Part shown: in pieces, positions 18,008 through 26,322 of the stretch
Position numbering within the stretch: position 1 is the stretch's first letter
Layout of the letters: each line of letters starts with the position of its first letter
Source of the DNA: Clostridium cavendishii DSM 21758
Lineage (GTDB): Bacteria > Bacillota > Clostridia > Clostridiales > Clostridiaceae
Direction: 5' to 3'
Assembly (NCBI RefSeq): GCF_900141845.1
Contig: NZ_FQZB01000004.1
Span: 360,525-424,524, forward strand
DNA: 64,000 nt
Position numbers and translations under genes: made by a program
Notes under the pieces: model-generated
Told to the model about the DNA's origin: nothing
Database searches by the model: none
The model's input: the letters and a program-made list of their open reading frames with translations, nothing else

Positions 18008-19750
18008 TTATACAGCTCCCTCCTCTAAAATTTCATAATCATACATATCCCATAAATGTCTATATAATCCTCTCTTTTTCATTAGATATTTATGTGTTCC
18101 TTGCTCTACTATTTTTCCCTCATTTAAAACAACAATCTTATCTGCATTTTTTATAGTATACAATCTATGAGCTATTATTATTGCAGTTTTATCTTTTAAC
18201 AAATTTCTAAGTGCTTCTTGTATTTTACTTTCATTTTCTACATCAGAATAAGAAGTTACTTCATCAAGTATTATTATAGGACTATTTTTTAATATAGCTC
18301 TTGCAATAGAAATTCTTTGTTTTTCACCACCACTAAGCTTTATTCCAGTTTCTCCAAGTGAAGTGTTATACCCCTCTGGTAAACTCATTATAAAGTCGTG
18401 TATTTGAGCTTTTTTGCTTGCATCCATTACTTCTTCCATGGTTTTATTAGTGCCCATTTTTATATTCTCTAAAATAGTATCTTGAAGCATAAAAACATCC
18501 TGAAATACAAATGATACAGTATTCATAAGCTCTTCCATTTTCATATCTTTTATGTCCATTCCATCAATAGTAATACGTCCATCATCAACATCCCAAAACC
18601 TTCCCACTAATTGACCAATTGTAGTTTTTCCTGAGCCGGACGGTCCTACTAATGCTACTACATTTTTAGGTTTTATACTAAGAGATAGATTTTTTATAAG
18701 TTCATTTTTATCATATTTAAAGCTAATATTTTCAAACTCTATTCCACCTTTAATATTTTTTTCTAAAATTTTATTGCCATCTTTTTGAACTTCATTATTA
18801 AGAATATTTTTCACCTTTCCAGCACCTTCTAAAAGCATTGAAAAAGTTTCCCCAAACTCCAATAATTGCTTAAATGAATTAAGAAAAATTGAACTCAAAA
18901 TCAAAAATATTATATAGGTAGATACGTTTATGCTACCATTTAAAAACATTACTCCACCTACTGGAATCATAAATAAAAGTCCTGAATCTATAAGTACTAA
19001 AAATACCGCATAAGCAGGAGACATCTTCATTGTTACATCAACCCAAAAGTCAGTATACTCTTCAGTTATATCTTTATAATTCTTAAAAGATTTAGCTGTT
19101 AAGTTAAATGCTTTCATTACATTAATTCCATTTATATATTGAATAATAGTTGAATTTAACTTTTCTATTAAAGAATGATACTTAACCATCCTTTTACCTA
19201 AATTTTTAAACATAGCTGTTTGAATCAATACACCTATCACTATAGGAATAAATAGGACTAAAGCTAATTGCCATTTTAAATATAAAAGATAACCTAAAAC
19301 TACAATAGGAGTTACTACTGCTGCCGCTAAATCTGGAATTTGGTGAGCTATAAAACTTTCTAATTTTTCTATATCTTCATTTATAGTCTTTTTCATCTCC
19401 CCTATAGTATGTCCTGTAAAAAATCCCATATTAAGTTTTGAAATATGATTTATTGCTTTCATCCTAAGCTCATAAAGTATCGTAAATGCCGCTATGTGAG
19501 AAAATACACCCGATAATAAAAATATAGCCATCCTAAGAACAACAATTATTCCTACAACTATAGCCATAGATTTGATTTTATTATAATCCACTGAATCATT
19601 AAATAATTCTATTATTATGTTATACATTAAAATATATGGAATTATCCCAAGTAATGAACTTATTACACTGAAAATTGCTGAAATATATAATTTAAATTTT
19701 TCTTTCCCAGAAACCTCTAAAAGAAATTTCAAATTTGACTTTTGCTCCAT
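18008..19750 (-). CDS. YbtP/IrtA-like ABC transporter (membrane domain plus ATPase), pair 2
   Basis: A 580-residue partner of the preceding entry. Walker A GPSGSGKT, signature LSGGEKQRISIARA and Walker B IILDEVTSYSDVEN; the D-loop YSDVE departs from the usual SLD, as in the pair-1 partner, so each pair may have one degenerate ATPase site. AAGGAGG lies 8 bases before the ATG. A good Fur-like box lies about 115 bases upstream. Together with the AraC gene at 19947 this repeats the layout of pair 1. Confidence 0.87.
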   Translation of the reverse strand: MEQKSNLKFLLEVSGKEKFKLYISAIFSVISSLLGIIPYILMYNIIIELFNDSVDYNKIKSMAIVVGIIVVLRMAIFLLSGVFSHIAAFTILYELRMKAINHISKLNMGFFTGHTIGEMKKTINEDIEKLESFIAHQIPDLAAAVVTPIVVLGYLLYLKWQLALVLFIPIVIGVLIQTAMFKNLGKRMVKYHSLIEKLNSTIIQYINGINVMKAFNLTAKSFKNYKDITEEYTDFWVDVTMKMSPAYAVFLVLIDSGLLFMIPVGGVMFLNGSINVSTYIIFLILSSIFLNSFKQLLEFGETFSMLLEGAGKVKNILNNEVQKDGNKILEKNIKGGIEFENISFKYDKNELIKNLSLSIKPKNVVALVGPSGSGKTTIGQLVGRFWDVDDGRITIDGMDIKDMKMEELMNTVSFVFQDVFMLQDTILENIKMGTNKTMEEVMDASKKAQIHDFIMSLPEGYNTSLGETGIKLSGGEKQRISIARAILKNSPIIILDEVTSYSDVENESKIQEALRNLLKDKTAIIIAHRLYTIKNADKIVVLNEGKIVEQGTHKYLMKKRGLYRHLWDMYDYEILEEGAV

Positions 19751-19863
19751 CTTCTTTCCTCCTTACTAATTCTTTGCAAATCACTAATATTATATTTTGT
19801 AGAATTAAAAGTTTCGTATCTTTGTTTTATAAAAAAATTCTTTCTAAGTTCACAACAATTATA

Positions 19864-19882
19864 AATGATAATCATTTTCATT
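19864..19882 (-). promoter_or_regulatory. Fur-box-like site upstream of ABC pair 2
   Basis: AATGATAATCATTTTCATT contains a TGATAATCATT core close to the Fur consensus and lies in the promoter region of the second ABC pair. Confidence 0.65.
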
Positions 19883-19891
19883 TTCTACTCC

Positions 19892-19948
19892 AAAAAAATA
19901 GAAATGCTCCAAAAATTAAAAATTTCTATTTTTAAAGCATTTCTATTT
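19892..19948 (-). terminator. Terminator of the third AraC gene
   Basis: AAATAGAAATGCT and AGCATTTCTATTT form a 13-bp stem that overlaps the AraC stop codon; a run of seven T follows on the minus strand. Confidence 0.75.
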
Positions 19949-20930
19949 ACTTATCCTTATTTGTTTTTCTATATTTTAATGGTGTTATATTATTATATCT
20001 TTTAAATAAACTAGAGAATTTACTTGGATTCTCATACCCTATTTCATTTACAATCTCTAAGACTGACATGTCTGTATTTTTAAGTAATATTTTAGCCTTT
20101 TCAATTCTTGTTTTCTTTATATATTCATAAACTGTATCTCCTAAAATATTTTTAAAGGCTTCCTGTAATTTATATTCACTTATATTTAAATCCTCTGCTA
20201 TAGTTTTTATATGTATAGATTTCTGAATATTTCTATTTATTATGCCTTGTGCTTTAATTACAATCTCTTTTTCATATGATTTAGAATTATTTAAAACTTT
20301 TTTCTTAGAGCATTCTTGAAAAAATGCATCTAAAAATTCTATTGTTTTAAGTTTTAATCTCATATATCCCATAATATTATCAGTTGAAATCTCATCCATC
20401 TCTTGCGCTAATTTTTCCATCTTATAGTTAGCTTTTTTTATTATCAATATATCATTTTTGAAAATATAATCTATACTATTATTCCAATCTTCTATAATTT
20501 TTTGTTCCCATATAGGGTTTATTACATTTTTAATAGTATTGAAATTCATATGAATAGATATAGTTTTACAATTATTATATTTAAATTTAAAATGCTCAAC
20601 ATTATTTAATGCTTTATAAATAAATACACAACCATTTTTCATAAAATATTGCTTATTATGTGGCATAGTTATTATCTCTGAATCTCCACTGTAACAATAT
20701 CCTATCTCTAAAATATTTTCATTATATTCTCTATTATCAAAATATAACTCACTTTTATTAACCTTACTCTTGGTAAGTTCTATTCCCTCTTCTATTTTAA
20801 GTCTTGAAAAATTTCCTTTTCCATATTTATTCCCAATAATATATTTTTTGCCCAATAATTCATCTGAAGTTCTACAATTTAATTCTTCTTCTATATATTC
20901 ATAATACGAATCTATAATATCTTTTTTCAT
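19947..20930 (-). CDS. YbtA/PchR-like AraC-family regulator (iron block, copy 3)
   Basis: About 327 residues with a long sensor half and two C-terminal HTH motifs (IHIKTIAEDLNISEYKLQE and SVLEIVNEIGYENPSKFSS, then TPLKYRK). An in-frame ATG at 20948 overlaps GGGGAG, so the ATG at 20930 is preferred. It precedes ABC pair 2 in the direction of transcription, mirroring the AraC/pair-1 arrangement. A weak Fur-like site lies about 115 bases upstream. Likely an iron-chelate-responsive activator of the adjacent transporter. Confidence 0.83.
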   Translation of the reverse strand: MKKDIIDSYYEYIEEELNCRTSDELLGKKYIIGNKYGKGNFSRLKIEEGIELTKSKVNKSELYFDNREYNENILEIGYCYSGDSEIITMPHNKQYFMKNGCVFIYKALNNVEHFKFKYNNCKTISIHMNFNTIKNVINPIWEQKIIEDWNNSIDYIFKNDILIIKKANYKMEKLAQEMDEISTDNIMGYMRLKLKTIEFLDAFFQECSKKKVLNNSKSYEKEIVIKAQGIINRNIQKSIHIKTIAEDLNISEYKLQEAFKNILGDTVYEYIKKTRIEKAKILLKNTDMSVLEIVNEIGYENPSKFSSLFKRYNNITPLKYRKTNKDK

Positions 20931-21045
20931 ATTCTCAATTCTCCCCATATTTAGTTCAAAAAGTTCTTAATAAAGTATAAGCTCATGATTTTATACCACA
21001 GTTATCTATATATTTTCCCAACTTAATTATATTATTATTGAATTT

Positions 21046-21062
21046 AATTATCAATATCATCC
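21046..21062 (-). promoter_or_regulatory. Weak Fur-box-like site upstream of the third AraC gene
   Basis: Minus-strand TGATATTGATAATT resembles half to two thirds of a Fur box. It is weaker than the other sites in this block; listed because of its position. Confidence 0.3.
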
Positions 21063-21350
21063 TTTATTTAAATTTATATATATGTTGTAATATTATTTCT
21101 ACAAATTAAATTTAATATTACCTTTAAATAAGCTATAAAAACTTTATTTAATTAAATGTAGATTTAAAATTGCAATATATATCAGTTTTATTTTTATATT
21201 GTATAATAAAATACTGAAATTATTAATATAAATAGTAAAACTTAAACTATACTCCTTTTATAAATACTTCAAATTATATATATTAATCTATATTGCAATT
21301 TACAAACCTAATTAAAAATAATAAAATAATGGTATAAAATAGTTTTCTTT

Positions 21351-21429
21351 AAAAGCAAATAACAAGAGAATAACGCCTTAAGTTATCTGCTTTTATTATA
21401 TTATTAGCTTAGTGGTAGCACACTAAGCT
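21351..21429. other. Two adjacent hairpins in a 537-base gene-free stretch
   Basis: The interval 20949-21485 holds no supportable gene. Near its right end are two stems: 21351-21394 (AAAGCAAATAAC with a one-mismatch complement, then TTTTATTATA) and 21406-21429 (AGCTTAGTG with CACTAAGCT). The first could terminate a plus-strand transcript, but no plus-strand gene precedes it. A small RNA or remnant terminators are possible. Confidence 0.4.
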
Positions 21430-21485
21430 TTTCTTATTTATATTTAATTTCTCATAAATAAAAAATATTCTTTATACACCTAATA

Positions 21486-21893
21486 TTAATATCGGTTACC
21501 ATTAATTGTCCCAATAACCATCCAAACTACTAATTTAGCGATTAGAAGTAAGGACACTACAATAACAACCTCTCTATATCCAAGAAATGCAGCAATAATA
21601 ATTACTATACTTTCAATATAAATAAATATTGAATATACAGTACTATTGTTCTTTTCTCTTAAAAATACTGTTCTTTCTTCATTTTTTAAAAGCTCGATTT
21701 CATCACATTTTTTAGGATTTCTCATTAGAATGATACTCTGAACTATATTTAGTAATCCAACTGCCAATAAAGAACATCCCAAACCAAAAACTATTGAATT
21801 CTTTCCCTTTTCTAAAAATGAAAAAATTAAAAATCCAGCTCCTAAAATAAGAAAAACTATATTAACCAACAAATTTTTTTTCATATAATTCAT
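21486..21893 (-). CDS. Small membrane protein paired with an XRE regulator
   Basis: A 135-residue protein with four predicted membrane helices and a charged central loop (KCDEIELLKNEERT). Nothing in it identifies a function. Its start lies two bases after the stop of the XRE regulator, whose last GAG codons form the ribosome binding site, so the pair is translationally coupled. Such XRE-plus-membrane-protein pairs (YozG-like regulator with a DUF-type membrane protein) are common in Firmicutes, often with no known role. Confidence 0.75.
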   Translation of the reverse strand: MNYMKKNLLVNIVFLILGAGFLIFSFLEKGKNSIVFGLGCSLLAVGLLNIVQSIILMRNPKKCDEIELLKNEERTVFLREKNNSTVYSIFIYIESIVIIIAAFLGYREVVIVVSLLLIAKLVVWMVIGTINGNRY

Positions 21894-21895
21894 AA

Positions 21896-22093
21896 TTACT
21901 CCTCCTCAAATATAAAGATTTCTTCAATACTACTATTAAATATACTTGCAATTTTATGTGCAAGAAATATAGAAGGATTATACCTTCCATTCTCTAATGA
22001 AATTATTGTTTGCCTACTTACTTTACACATATTGGCAAGTTCTTCTTGTGTTATATTTCTTTGTTTTCTTAAATCCTTAATTATATTTTTCAT
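21896..22093 (-). CDS. Short XRE-family regulator (YozG/YgzD-like)
   Basis: A 65-residue protein that is essentially one Cro/C1-type helix-turn-helix (NITQEELANMCKVSRQTIIS, then LENGRYNPSI) with a short acidic tail. AAAGGAGG lies 8 bases before the ATG. First gene of a two-gene unit with a membrane protein. Four palindromic sites based on TGTAAAGTT lie 24-162 bases upstream, so strong autoregulation is likely. Confidence 0.9.
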   Translation of the reverse strand: MKNIIKDLRKQRNITQEELANMCKVSRQTIISLENGRYNPSIFLAHKIASIFNSSIEEIFIFEEE

Positions 22094-22116
22094 TTAATAC
22101 CTCCTTTAAATATTAA

Positions 22117-22255
22117 TGTATAGTAAACTTTACATTTTTGAGTATATTTATGCCTTCTTTCTTATTTTATTATAATTAAATGTAAAACAAACTTTACACT
22201 ATAAGTATAACTAACTTTACATTTACTGTCAAGGAAAAGTTAAGCTAACTTTACC
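22117..22255 (-). promoter_or_regulatory. Array of four operator-like palindromes upstream of the XRE gene
   Basis: Sites built from the half-site AACTTTACA (or its complement TGTAAAGTT) lie at 22117-22134, 22181-22198, 22204-22221 and about 22238-22255. The second is the clearest inverted repeat (TGTAAAACAAACTTTACA) and adjoins a minus-strand TATAAT at 22169-22174. The last has AAGTTA-AGC-TAACTT. The repeated half-site and promoter overlap point to cooperative binding by the XRE protein. Confidence 0.65.
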
Positions 22256-22308
22256 TTTTTTAAAACGAATGATAGAAAATAATTTCGTAGTATAATACTT
22301 CCTATATC

Positions 22309-22575
22309 TTACAAATTATTCTCATCTAAAATTAATACTTCAATTGACTTATATCTACCACCTTATTAACAGATACATCTAGTTCTTTTAAATTATTTAA
22401 ATTTTTTAATGGAGTTAAAACTCCATGCTAAGTGTAAAGATAGTTTAACATTTTCTTTAGATATTTCCTTTGTAGAAACTAACTTTGATCCAGGTTGTGT
22501 AATAATTAAAGCTATAAATATTCCCACTATTAATTTTAAAATTTTTTCACTGCGATTCAATCTAAGCATATCCAC
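22309..22575 (-). pseudogene. Remnant of a leucine-rich-repeat surface protein
   Basis: A GTG-started frame (22575-22393) encodes a signal-peptide-like N-terminus (KILKLIVGIFIALIIT) and stops early. One frame over, the next bases encode leucine-rich-repeat sequence (TPLKNLNNLKELDVS, then NKVVDISQLKY) ending at 22333. A further frame change gives VLILDENNL, again LRR-like, ending at 22309. Three LRR-compatible pieces in different frames indicate a secreted LRR (internalin-like) gene destroyed by deletion and frameshifts. Confidence 0.65.
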
Positions 22576-22709
22576 TTTTTATATATTTTTTATTTTAATT
22601 AAACAGTTAATTTGATTTTTAACATTATTCATACAAATTGTAAATATATCGTTTTTTTATTAAGCTTCTTTATAAAACTAATATAAACTTTTTATAATCT
22701 ATAAAAAGT

Positions 22710-22747
22710 AAAAGATATAAATAATGAATTCATTACTTATATCTTTT
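22710..22747 (-). terminator. Long hairpin terminator of the ABC-2 transporter operon
   Basis: A nearly perfect palindrome (AAAAGATATAA outward arms, GAATTC centre) with only a single mismatched pair, ending 5 bases from the permease stop. Confidence 0.7.
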
Positions 22748-22752
22748 AATCT

Positions 22753-23829
22753 TTATATTTTTCTATATCTCTTCATACCAACTACATTTAGTATATATAA
22801 AGCTATTGCAAACAATAGTAATATTACCAAATAAAAGCTTACATCATTAATTCCATTCGACTTGATCATTATCCCCTGTAATGCTTGAGCACCATAATAT
22901 AAAGGCATAACATGAGCCACTTTTTGAAGCCAGTCAGCCATAGTATCTATAGGAATTAATCCCGTAAAAAATATTTGAGGAACAACTATAATAGGAATGA
23001 ATTGCATCATTTGAAATTCAGAGTTCGCAAAAGTAGATAACAATATTCCTAAAGACAATGCTACAAAAGCTATAATGATATTAGTTAATATAACTAATAA
23101 AATATTCCCTTCCATTCTTATATTTAATACATAAATAGAAAATAGTACTACTATTATTGTTTGTATAACAGCAAATATTCCATAGCCTAATAAATATCCT
23201 AAAATTATTTCTCTTCTCTTAATAGATGTTGCTAATAATTTTTCTAATGTTTTTGAAGTTCTTTCCTTTAATAAGGATATTCCTGATATTAAAAATACAA
23301 AGAAAAATACAAAGAAACCTATTAAGATTGGACTAAGCGTATCAAAAAAAGTTAAATTTTCATCCCCATAAACGTAATTATTTTCTATTTCTATACTGCC
23401 TTGTTTTTTTACATTATTATTTATTTTCTGAACAGCTTCCTTTAATTTACTCATCTCTACTTTCGCTAATGCTCCTTGAACCTTTGCCTTTATTTGAGCT
23501 GAATCTGAAGGTATACTATTTTCATAAGTTATAGATATTCTGCCAACATCTGTATTTATAAAAGCCTTTAATGAATCAGCCTTTATTTTATCTTTTATAT
23601 TTTCTTTATCTTTATATTTTATAATTTCAATATCATTTTCTTCTAATACTTCATTAAACACCTTATCAGTTTCATATACACCTACCCTAAATTTATTAGT
23701 ACTATTTGAAGTAAATAAAAAGTTTACTAATGTTAATAATATCAATGGTGCTATCATCATAAGTGCTAACGTTCTTTTATCTCTTATAATTTGAATTGTT
23801 ATTCTTTTCACTAATGCCATTATTATCAT
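22753..23829 (-). CDS. ABC-2 type transporter permease
   Basis: About 358 residues. There is one N-terminal helix, a long extracytoplasmic segment (~45-160), and five more helices in the C-terminal half, the ABC2_membrane_3 (YhgE/NatB-like) layout. The ERTSKTLEKLLATSIKRREI segment before the core helices is typical. An ATG at 23844 abuts the ATPase stop, but GGAGG lies between it and the ATG at 23829, which is preferred. It forms an exporter with the upstream ATPase. The neighbouring TetR-type operator suggests drug or metabolite export. Confidence 0.87.
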   Translation of the reverse strand: MIIMALVKRITIQIIRDKRTLALMMIAPLILLTLVNFLFTSNSTNKFRVGVYETDKVFNEVLEENDIEIIKYKDKENIKDKIKADSLKAFINTDVGRISITYENSIPSDSAQIKAKVQGALAKVEMSKLKEAVQKINNNVKKQGSIEIENNYVYGDENLTFFDTLSPILIGFFVFFFVFLISGISLLKERTSKTLEKLLATSIKRREIILGYLLGYGIFAVIQTIIVVLFSIYVLNIRMEGNILLVILTNIIIAFVALSLGILLSTFANSEFQMMQFIPIIVVPQIFFTGLIPIDTMADWLQKVAHVMPLYYGAQALQGIMIKSNGINDVSFYLVILLLFAIALYILNVVGMKRYRKI

Positions 23830-23844
23830 ACTTATGTCCTCCAA

Positions 23845-24546
23845 TTATAAAATAAAAATTTCTTCTACAGTATTTACTTTGAATTTCTTTTTCAATTCGT
23901 CTACACTACCAGTTGCTATTATTACCCCATCTCTTATTAAAACCAATTTATCACATTTCTCTGCTTCATCTATAACATGTGTTGTTATTATTATCGTTTT
24001 CCCTTGTTCTTTCAGTGTCTTTAATTCTTTCCAAATACTAAACCTTAACTTTGGATCAATCCCAACAGTAGGTTCATCTAATATAAGTAATTTAGGATCC
24101 TGCACTAACGCAATTGCTAAAGATAATCTTCTTTTCATACCACCTGAATAATTACTTACTCTCTTTGATAAATCATCTTCAAGATTAACAAGTTTTGATG
24201 TATATTCAACCCTATTTTTTATTTCTTTCTTAGACAATCTAAATAACTTAGCAAAAAACTCTATATTCTCTCTTCCAGTTAATTCTTCATATAATGCATC
24301 TGATTGTGCCATATACCCCATACTATTTAAAATTTTAATATTTGGAATTTGTTCACCTAGAACATAAATCTCTCCATTCTCTATTTTCTCCATTCCCATT
24401 ATTGATTTTACCAATGTAGTTTTACCAGAACCCGATGGTCCAATTAACCCTATAATTTCTCCCTCATTAACCGTTAAACTTATATTATTTAAAATGATTA
24501 CCTTAGAATACTTTTTAGTAACATTTGAAACTTCCACTATTCCCAT
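23845..24546 (-). CDS. ABC transporter ATP-binding protein (exporter type)
   Basis: A 233-residue ATPase with Walker A GPSGSGKT (~35), Q-loop MAQSD, signature YSGGMKRRLSLAIAL, Walker B LLILDEPTVGID and switch His in ITTHVIDEAE. The YSGGMKRR form is typical of DrrA/CcmA-like exporters. AGGAGG precedes the ATG. First gene of a two-gene operon with the ABC-2 permease. A TetR-type palindrome identical in its arms to the one before the intact TetR gene lies about 90 bases upstream. Confidence 0.92.
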   Translation of the reverse strand: MGIVEVSNVTKKYSKVIILNNISLTVNEGEIIGLIGPSGSGKTTLVKSIMGMEKIENGEIYVLGEQIPNIKILNSMGYMAQSDALYEELTGRENIEFFAKLFRLSKKEIKNRVEYTSKLVNLEDDLSKRVSNYSGGMKRRLSLAIALVQDPKLLILDEPTVGIDPKLRFSIWKELKTLKEQGKTIIITTHVIDEAEKCDKLVLIRDGVIIATGSVDELKKKFKVNTVEEIFIL

Positions 24547-24637
24547 TTTACTCCTCCTAAATTTTATTAATATTGCTTACGTCCTATTAGTCTCAGTATA
24601 ATAAATTTATAACATTTAACAATAATCATATTAACTT

Positions 24638-24661
24638 CAAGTGTTTATTAATCAACACTTG
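24638..24661 (-). promoter_or_regulatory. TetR-type operator upstream of the ABC exporter
   Basis: CAAGTGTT and AACACTTG arms separated by 8 bases, identical in both arms to the palindrome at 26257-26280. It sits between the exporter operon and the decayed TetR copy. Confidence 0.65.
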
Positions 24662-24703
24662 ACTATTATCTGTTCATTATTGTACACTTTTGGAGGACGT
24701 TTT

Positions 24704-24850
24704 ATGAATAAAAAAATGATAAAACTAAGTATCTGTTTTTACTTGTATTTATAAATATATAGGAGAACATTCTGATTTTATTATTGTTATACTAGGACTT
24801 AATGGAGATTTGAATTTTCAAATAAAACTTAAGAGTTTTATTAGAATTTT
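24704..24850 (+). pseudogene. Decayed duplicate of the TetR regulator gene
   Basis: The region 24565-24720 matches the promoter and start of the intact TetR gene at 26323 (same palindrome, a related GGAGG-to-ATG stretch, then ATGAATAAAAAA). Translation stops after 16 codons. From ~24757 to 24850 the sequence matches an internal part of the intact gene: LGLNGDLNFQIKLKSFI here versus LGPNGDLNFQMKLKNFI there. Roughly 240 bases between the two blocks are deleted. Confidence 0.85.
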
Positions 24851-24857
24851 GTACACC

Positions 24858-26030
24858 TTAATTTTTTTTCAGTTGGATTATATATTCCATAGCCTGAACT
24901 ACTTTTTTTGTTCCTCCAAGACTTAATAACTGATCTGATGCTTTTTTAGCATTATTTATATATATATGATTTTCTTTAAACTCTTTAATTATTTCCATAA
25001 TTGTTTCAGTATTAAAATCATTTGTTTCTAATAAAATACCAGCTCCCAAATTAACTATTGAAGCTGCATTATATTTTCTTTCAAATACATTACCTGGATA
25101 TATAATTTGCGGCACTCCATATACCAACCCTGTCATAATGCTATTTTGTCCCCCATGATTTATATATGCTATAGCTTCTGGCATTAGTTTACTAAAATCA
25201 AATCTCTTATCAACAGTAATGTTATTTTTCTTATATGGCTTTACTTGATAAGTTGCAATATATATTTGATAATCAGTTTTTTCAAATGATTTTATTAAAT
25301 TATCTATGACTATTTTGGGATTAATTGTTCCATTCCCCATATATACTATAATTTTATTTCTCTGGAAATTTGTTTTCTTTATATTAGGTATAGAAAATGG
25401 CCCCGTGAAAACTATATTTTTATCATTTATAGGTTCTAATTCATATGAACTTGCAACTATCTTTAAATCCGCCCAATTAAATATATCAAGAACTGATTCG
25501 ATCTCTGGAAGCTTATTTTCTCGTATAAAATTTTTAACACCTTTACTATATTCAGGGTTAGATGCAAAAGACTTTTGCGCAGGATAACTAAACCCTGTAA
25601 TAACTTTAATATTTTCTAACTTTGCAGCAACAATTGCAGCAATTCTAAACTCCGAATATACTACATCTGGTTTAAAGTCTTGTATTGCTTTTCTTATATA
25701 AGATACATCTTTATAAAAGTGTTTCTCATTAATGGCTCCAAGAAAATGAAGTACTTCTTCAAAACTATTAACTGTTTTTTTGTGCTGTATTCCAGATAGC
25801 TGACCTATTTTAAACATTGTTTTTCCAATTACCATTGGCATCCCTAAAATTGATGGAATCGGAGAATAATAGTTTTTTATATTTTCTATTTTTCTATAGT
25901 TAATATCTTCTGCTGCACAAAATGCAACTTCATGCTGTCTCTCAATTAATTCATAACATAATGCAACTACTCGTGAAAAAGGACCACTTGTTTCTACCAT
26001 TGCTGCCATAGGTGCAATTAAAACTTTCAT
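24858..26030 (-). CDS. GT1-family glycosyltransferase (macrolide-glycosyltransferase-like)
   Basis: A 390-residue GT-B fold protein. The N-terminal half starts MKVLIAPMAAMVETSGPF, the acceptor side; the C-terminal donor-binding half has the family motif region HGGQNSIMTGLVYGVPQII near residue 295. This matches the UDP-glycosyltransferase (MGT/YjiC-like) family, which often inactivates macrolides or decorates secondary metabolites and lipids. GGGAGG precedes the ATG. It is divergent from the TetR gene at 26323 and next to an exporter with the same operator, suggesting a small detoxification regulon. The substrate is unknown. Confidence 0.85.
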   Translation of the reverse strand: MKVLIAPMAAMVETSGPFSRVVALCYELIERQHEVAFCAAEDINYRKIENIKNYYSPIPSILGMPMVIGKTMFKIGQLSGIQHKKTVNSFEEVLHFLGAINEKHFYKDVSYIRKAIQDFKPDVVYSEFRIAAIVAAKLENIKVITGFSYPAQKSFASNPEYSKGVKNFIRENKLPEIESVLDIFNWADLKIVASSYELEPINDKNIVFTGPFSIPNIKKTNFQRNKIIVYMGNGTINPKIVIDNLIKSFEKTDYQIYIATYQVKPYKKNNITVDKRFDFSKLMPEAIAYINHGGQNSIMTGLVYGVPQIIYPGNVFERKYNAASIVNLGAGILLETNDFNTETIMEIIKEFKENHIYINNAKKASDQLLSLGGTKKVVQAMEYIIQLKKN

Positions 26031-26256
26031 ACTATTCCTCCCTTTTTTTCTTATTTCTATGCCTACTCAATATCCTATTTCTTATTACACTTATTTGTGA
26101 ACCATTTCTAATTATATGTTCTTGTTATCAAAGAGCATTTTAAAGTTTCACCATTTATACTTTGATTTTCTACTCCTAATTTATATTAATATTGCTTATC
26201 TCCTCTTAACTTCAGTATAATAAATTTATACACTTTAACAATAATCATCTTAAACT

Positions 26257-26280
26257 CAAGTGTTCATTAATCAACACTTG
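26257..26280. promoter_or_regulatory. TetR-type operator between the glycosyltransferase and TetR genes
   Basis: CAAGTGTT and AACACTTG with an 8-base centre, about 45 bases ahead of the TetR start. The same arms occur at 24638-24661. Conservation at two divergent regions makes it the likely binding site of this TetR protein. Confidence 0.7.
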
Positions 26281-26322
26281 CCTATTATATGTTCATTATT
26301 CTATACCTTTGGAGGAAGTTTT

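Noticed and set aside
20949..21485. Gene-free stretch examined for a small gene or riboswitch
   Set aside because: Only AT-rich sequence, a weak Fur-like site and two hairpins are seen; no frame with a ribosome binding site and no known riboswitch core recognised by eye.
22409..22615. Plus-strand frame of 68 codons over the LRR remnant
   Set aside because: It is antisense to recognisable signal-peptide and LRR sequence and has no ribosome binding site.
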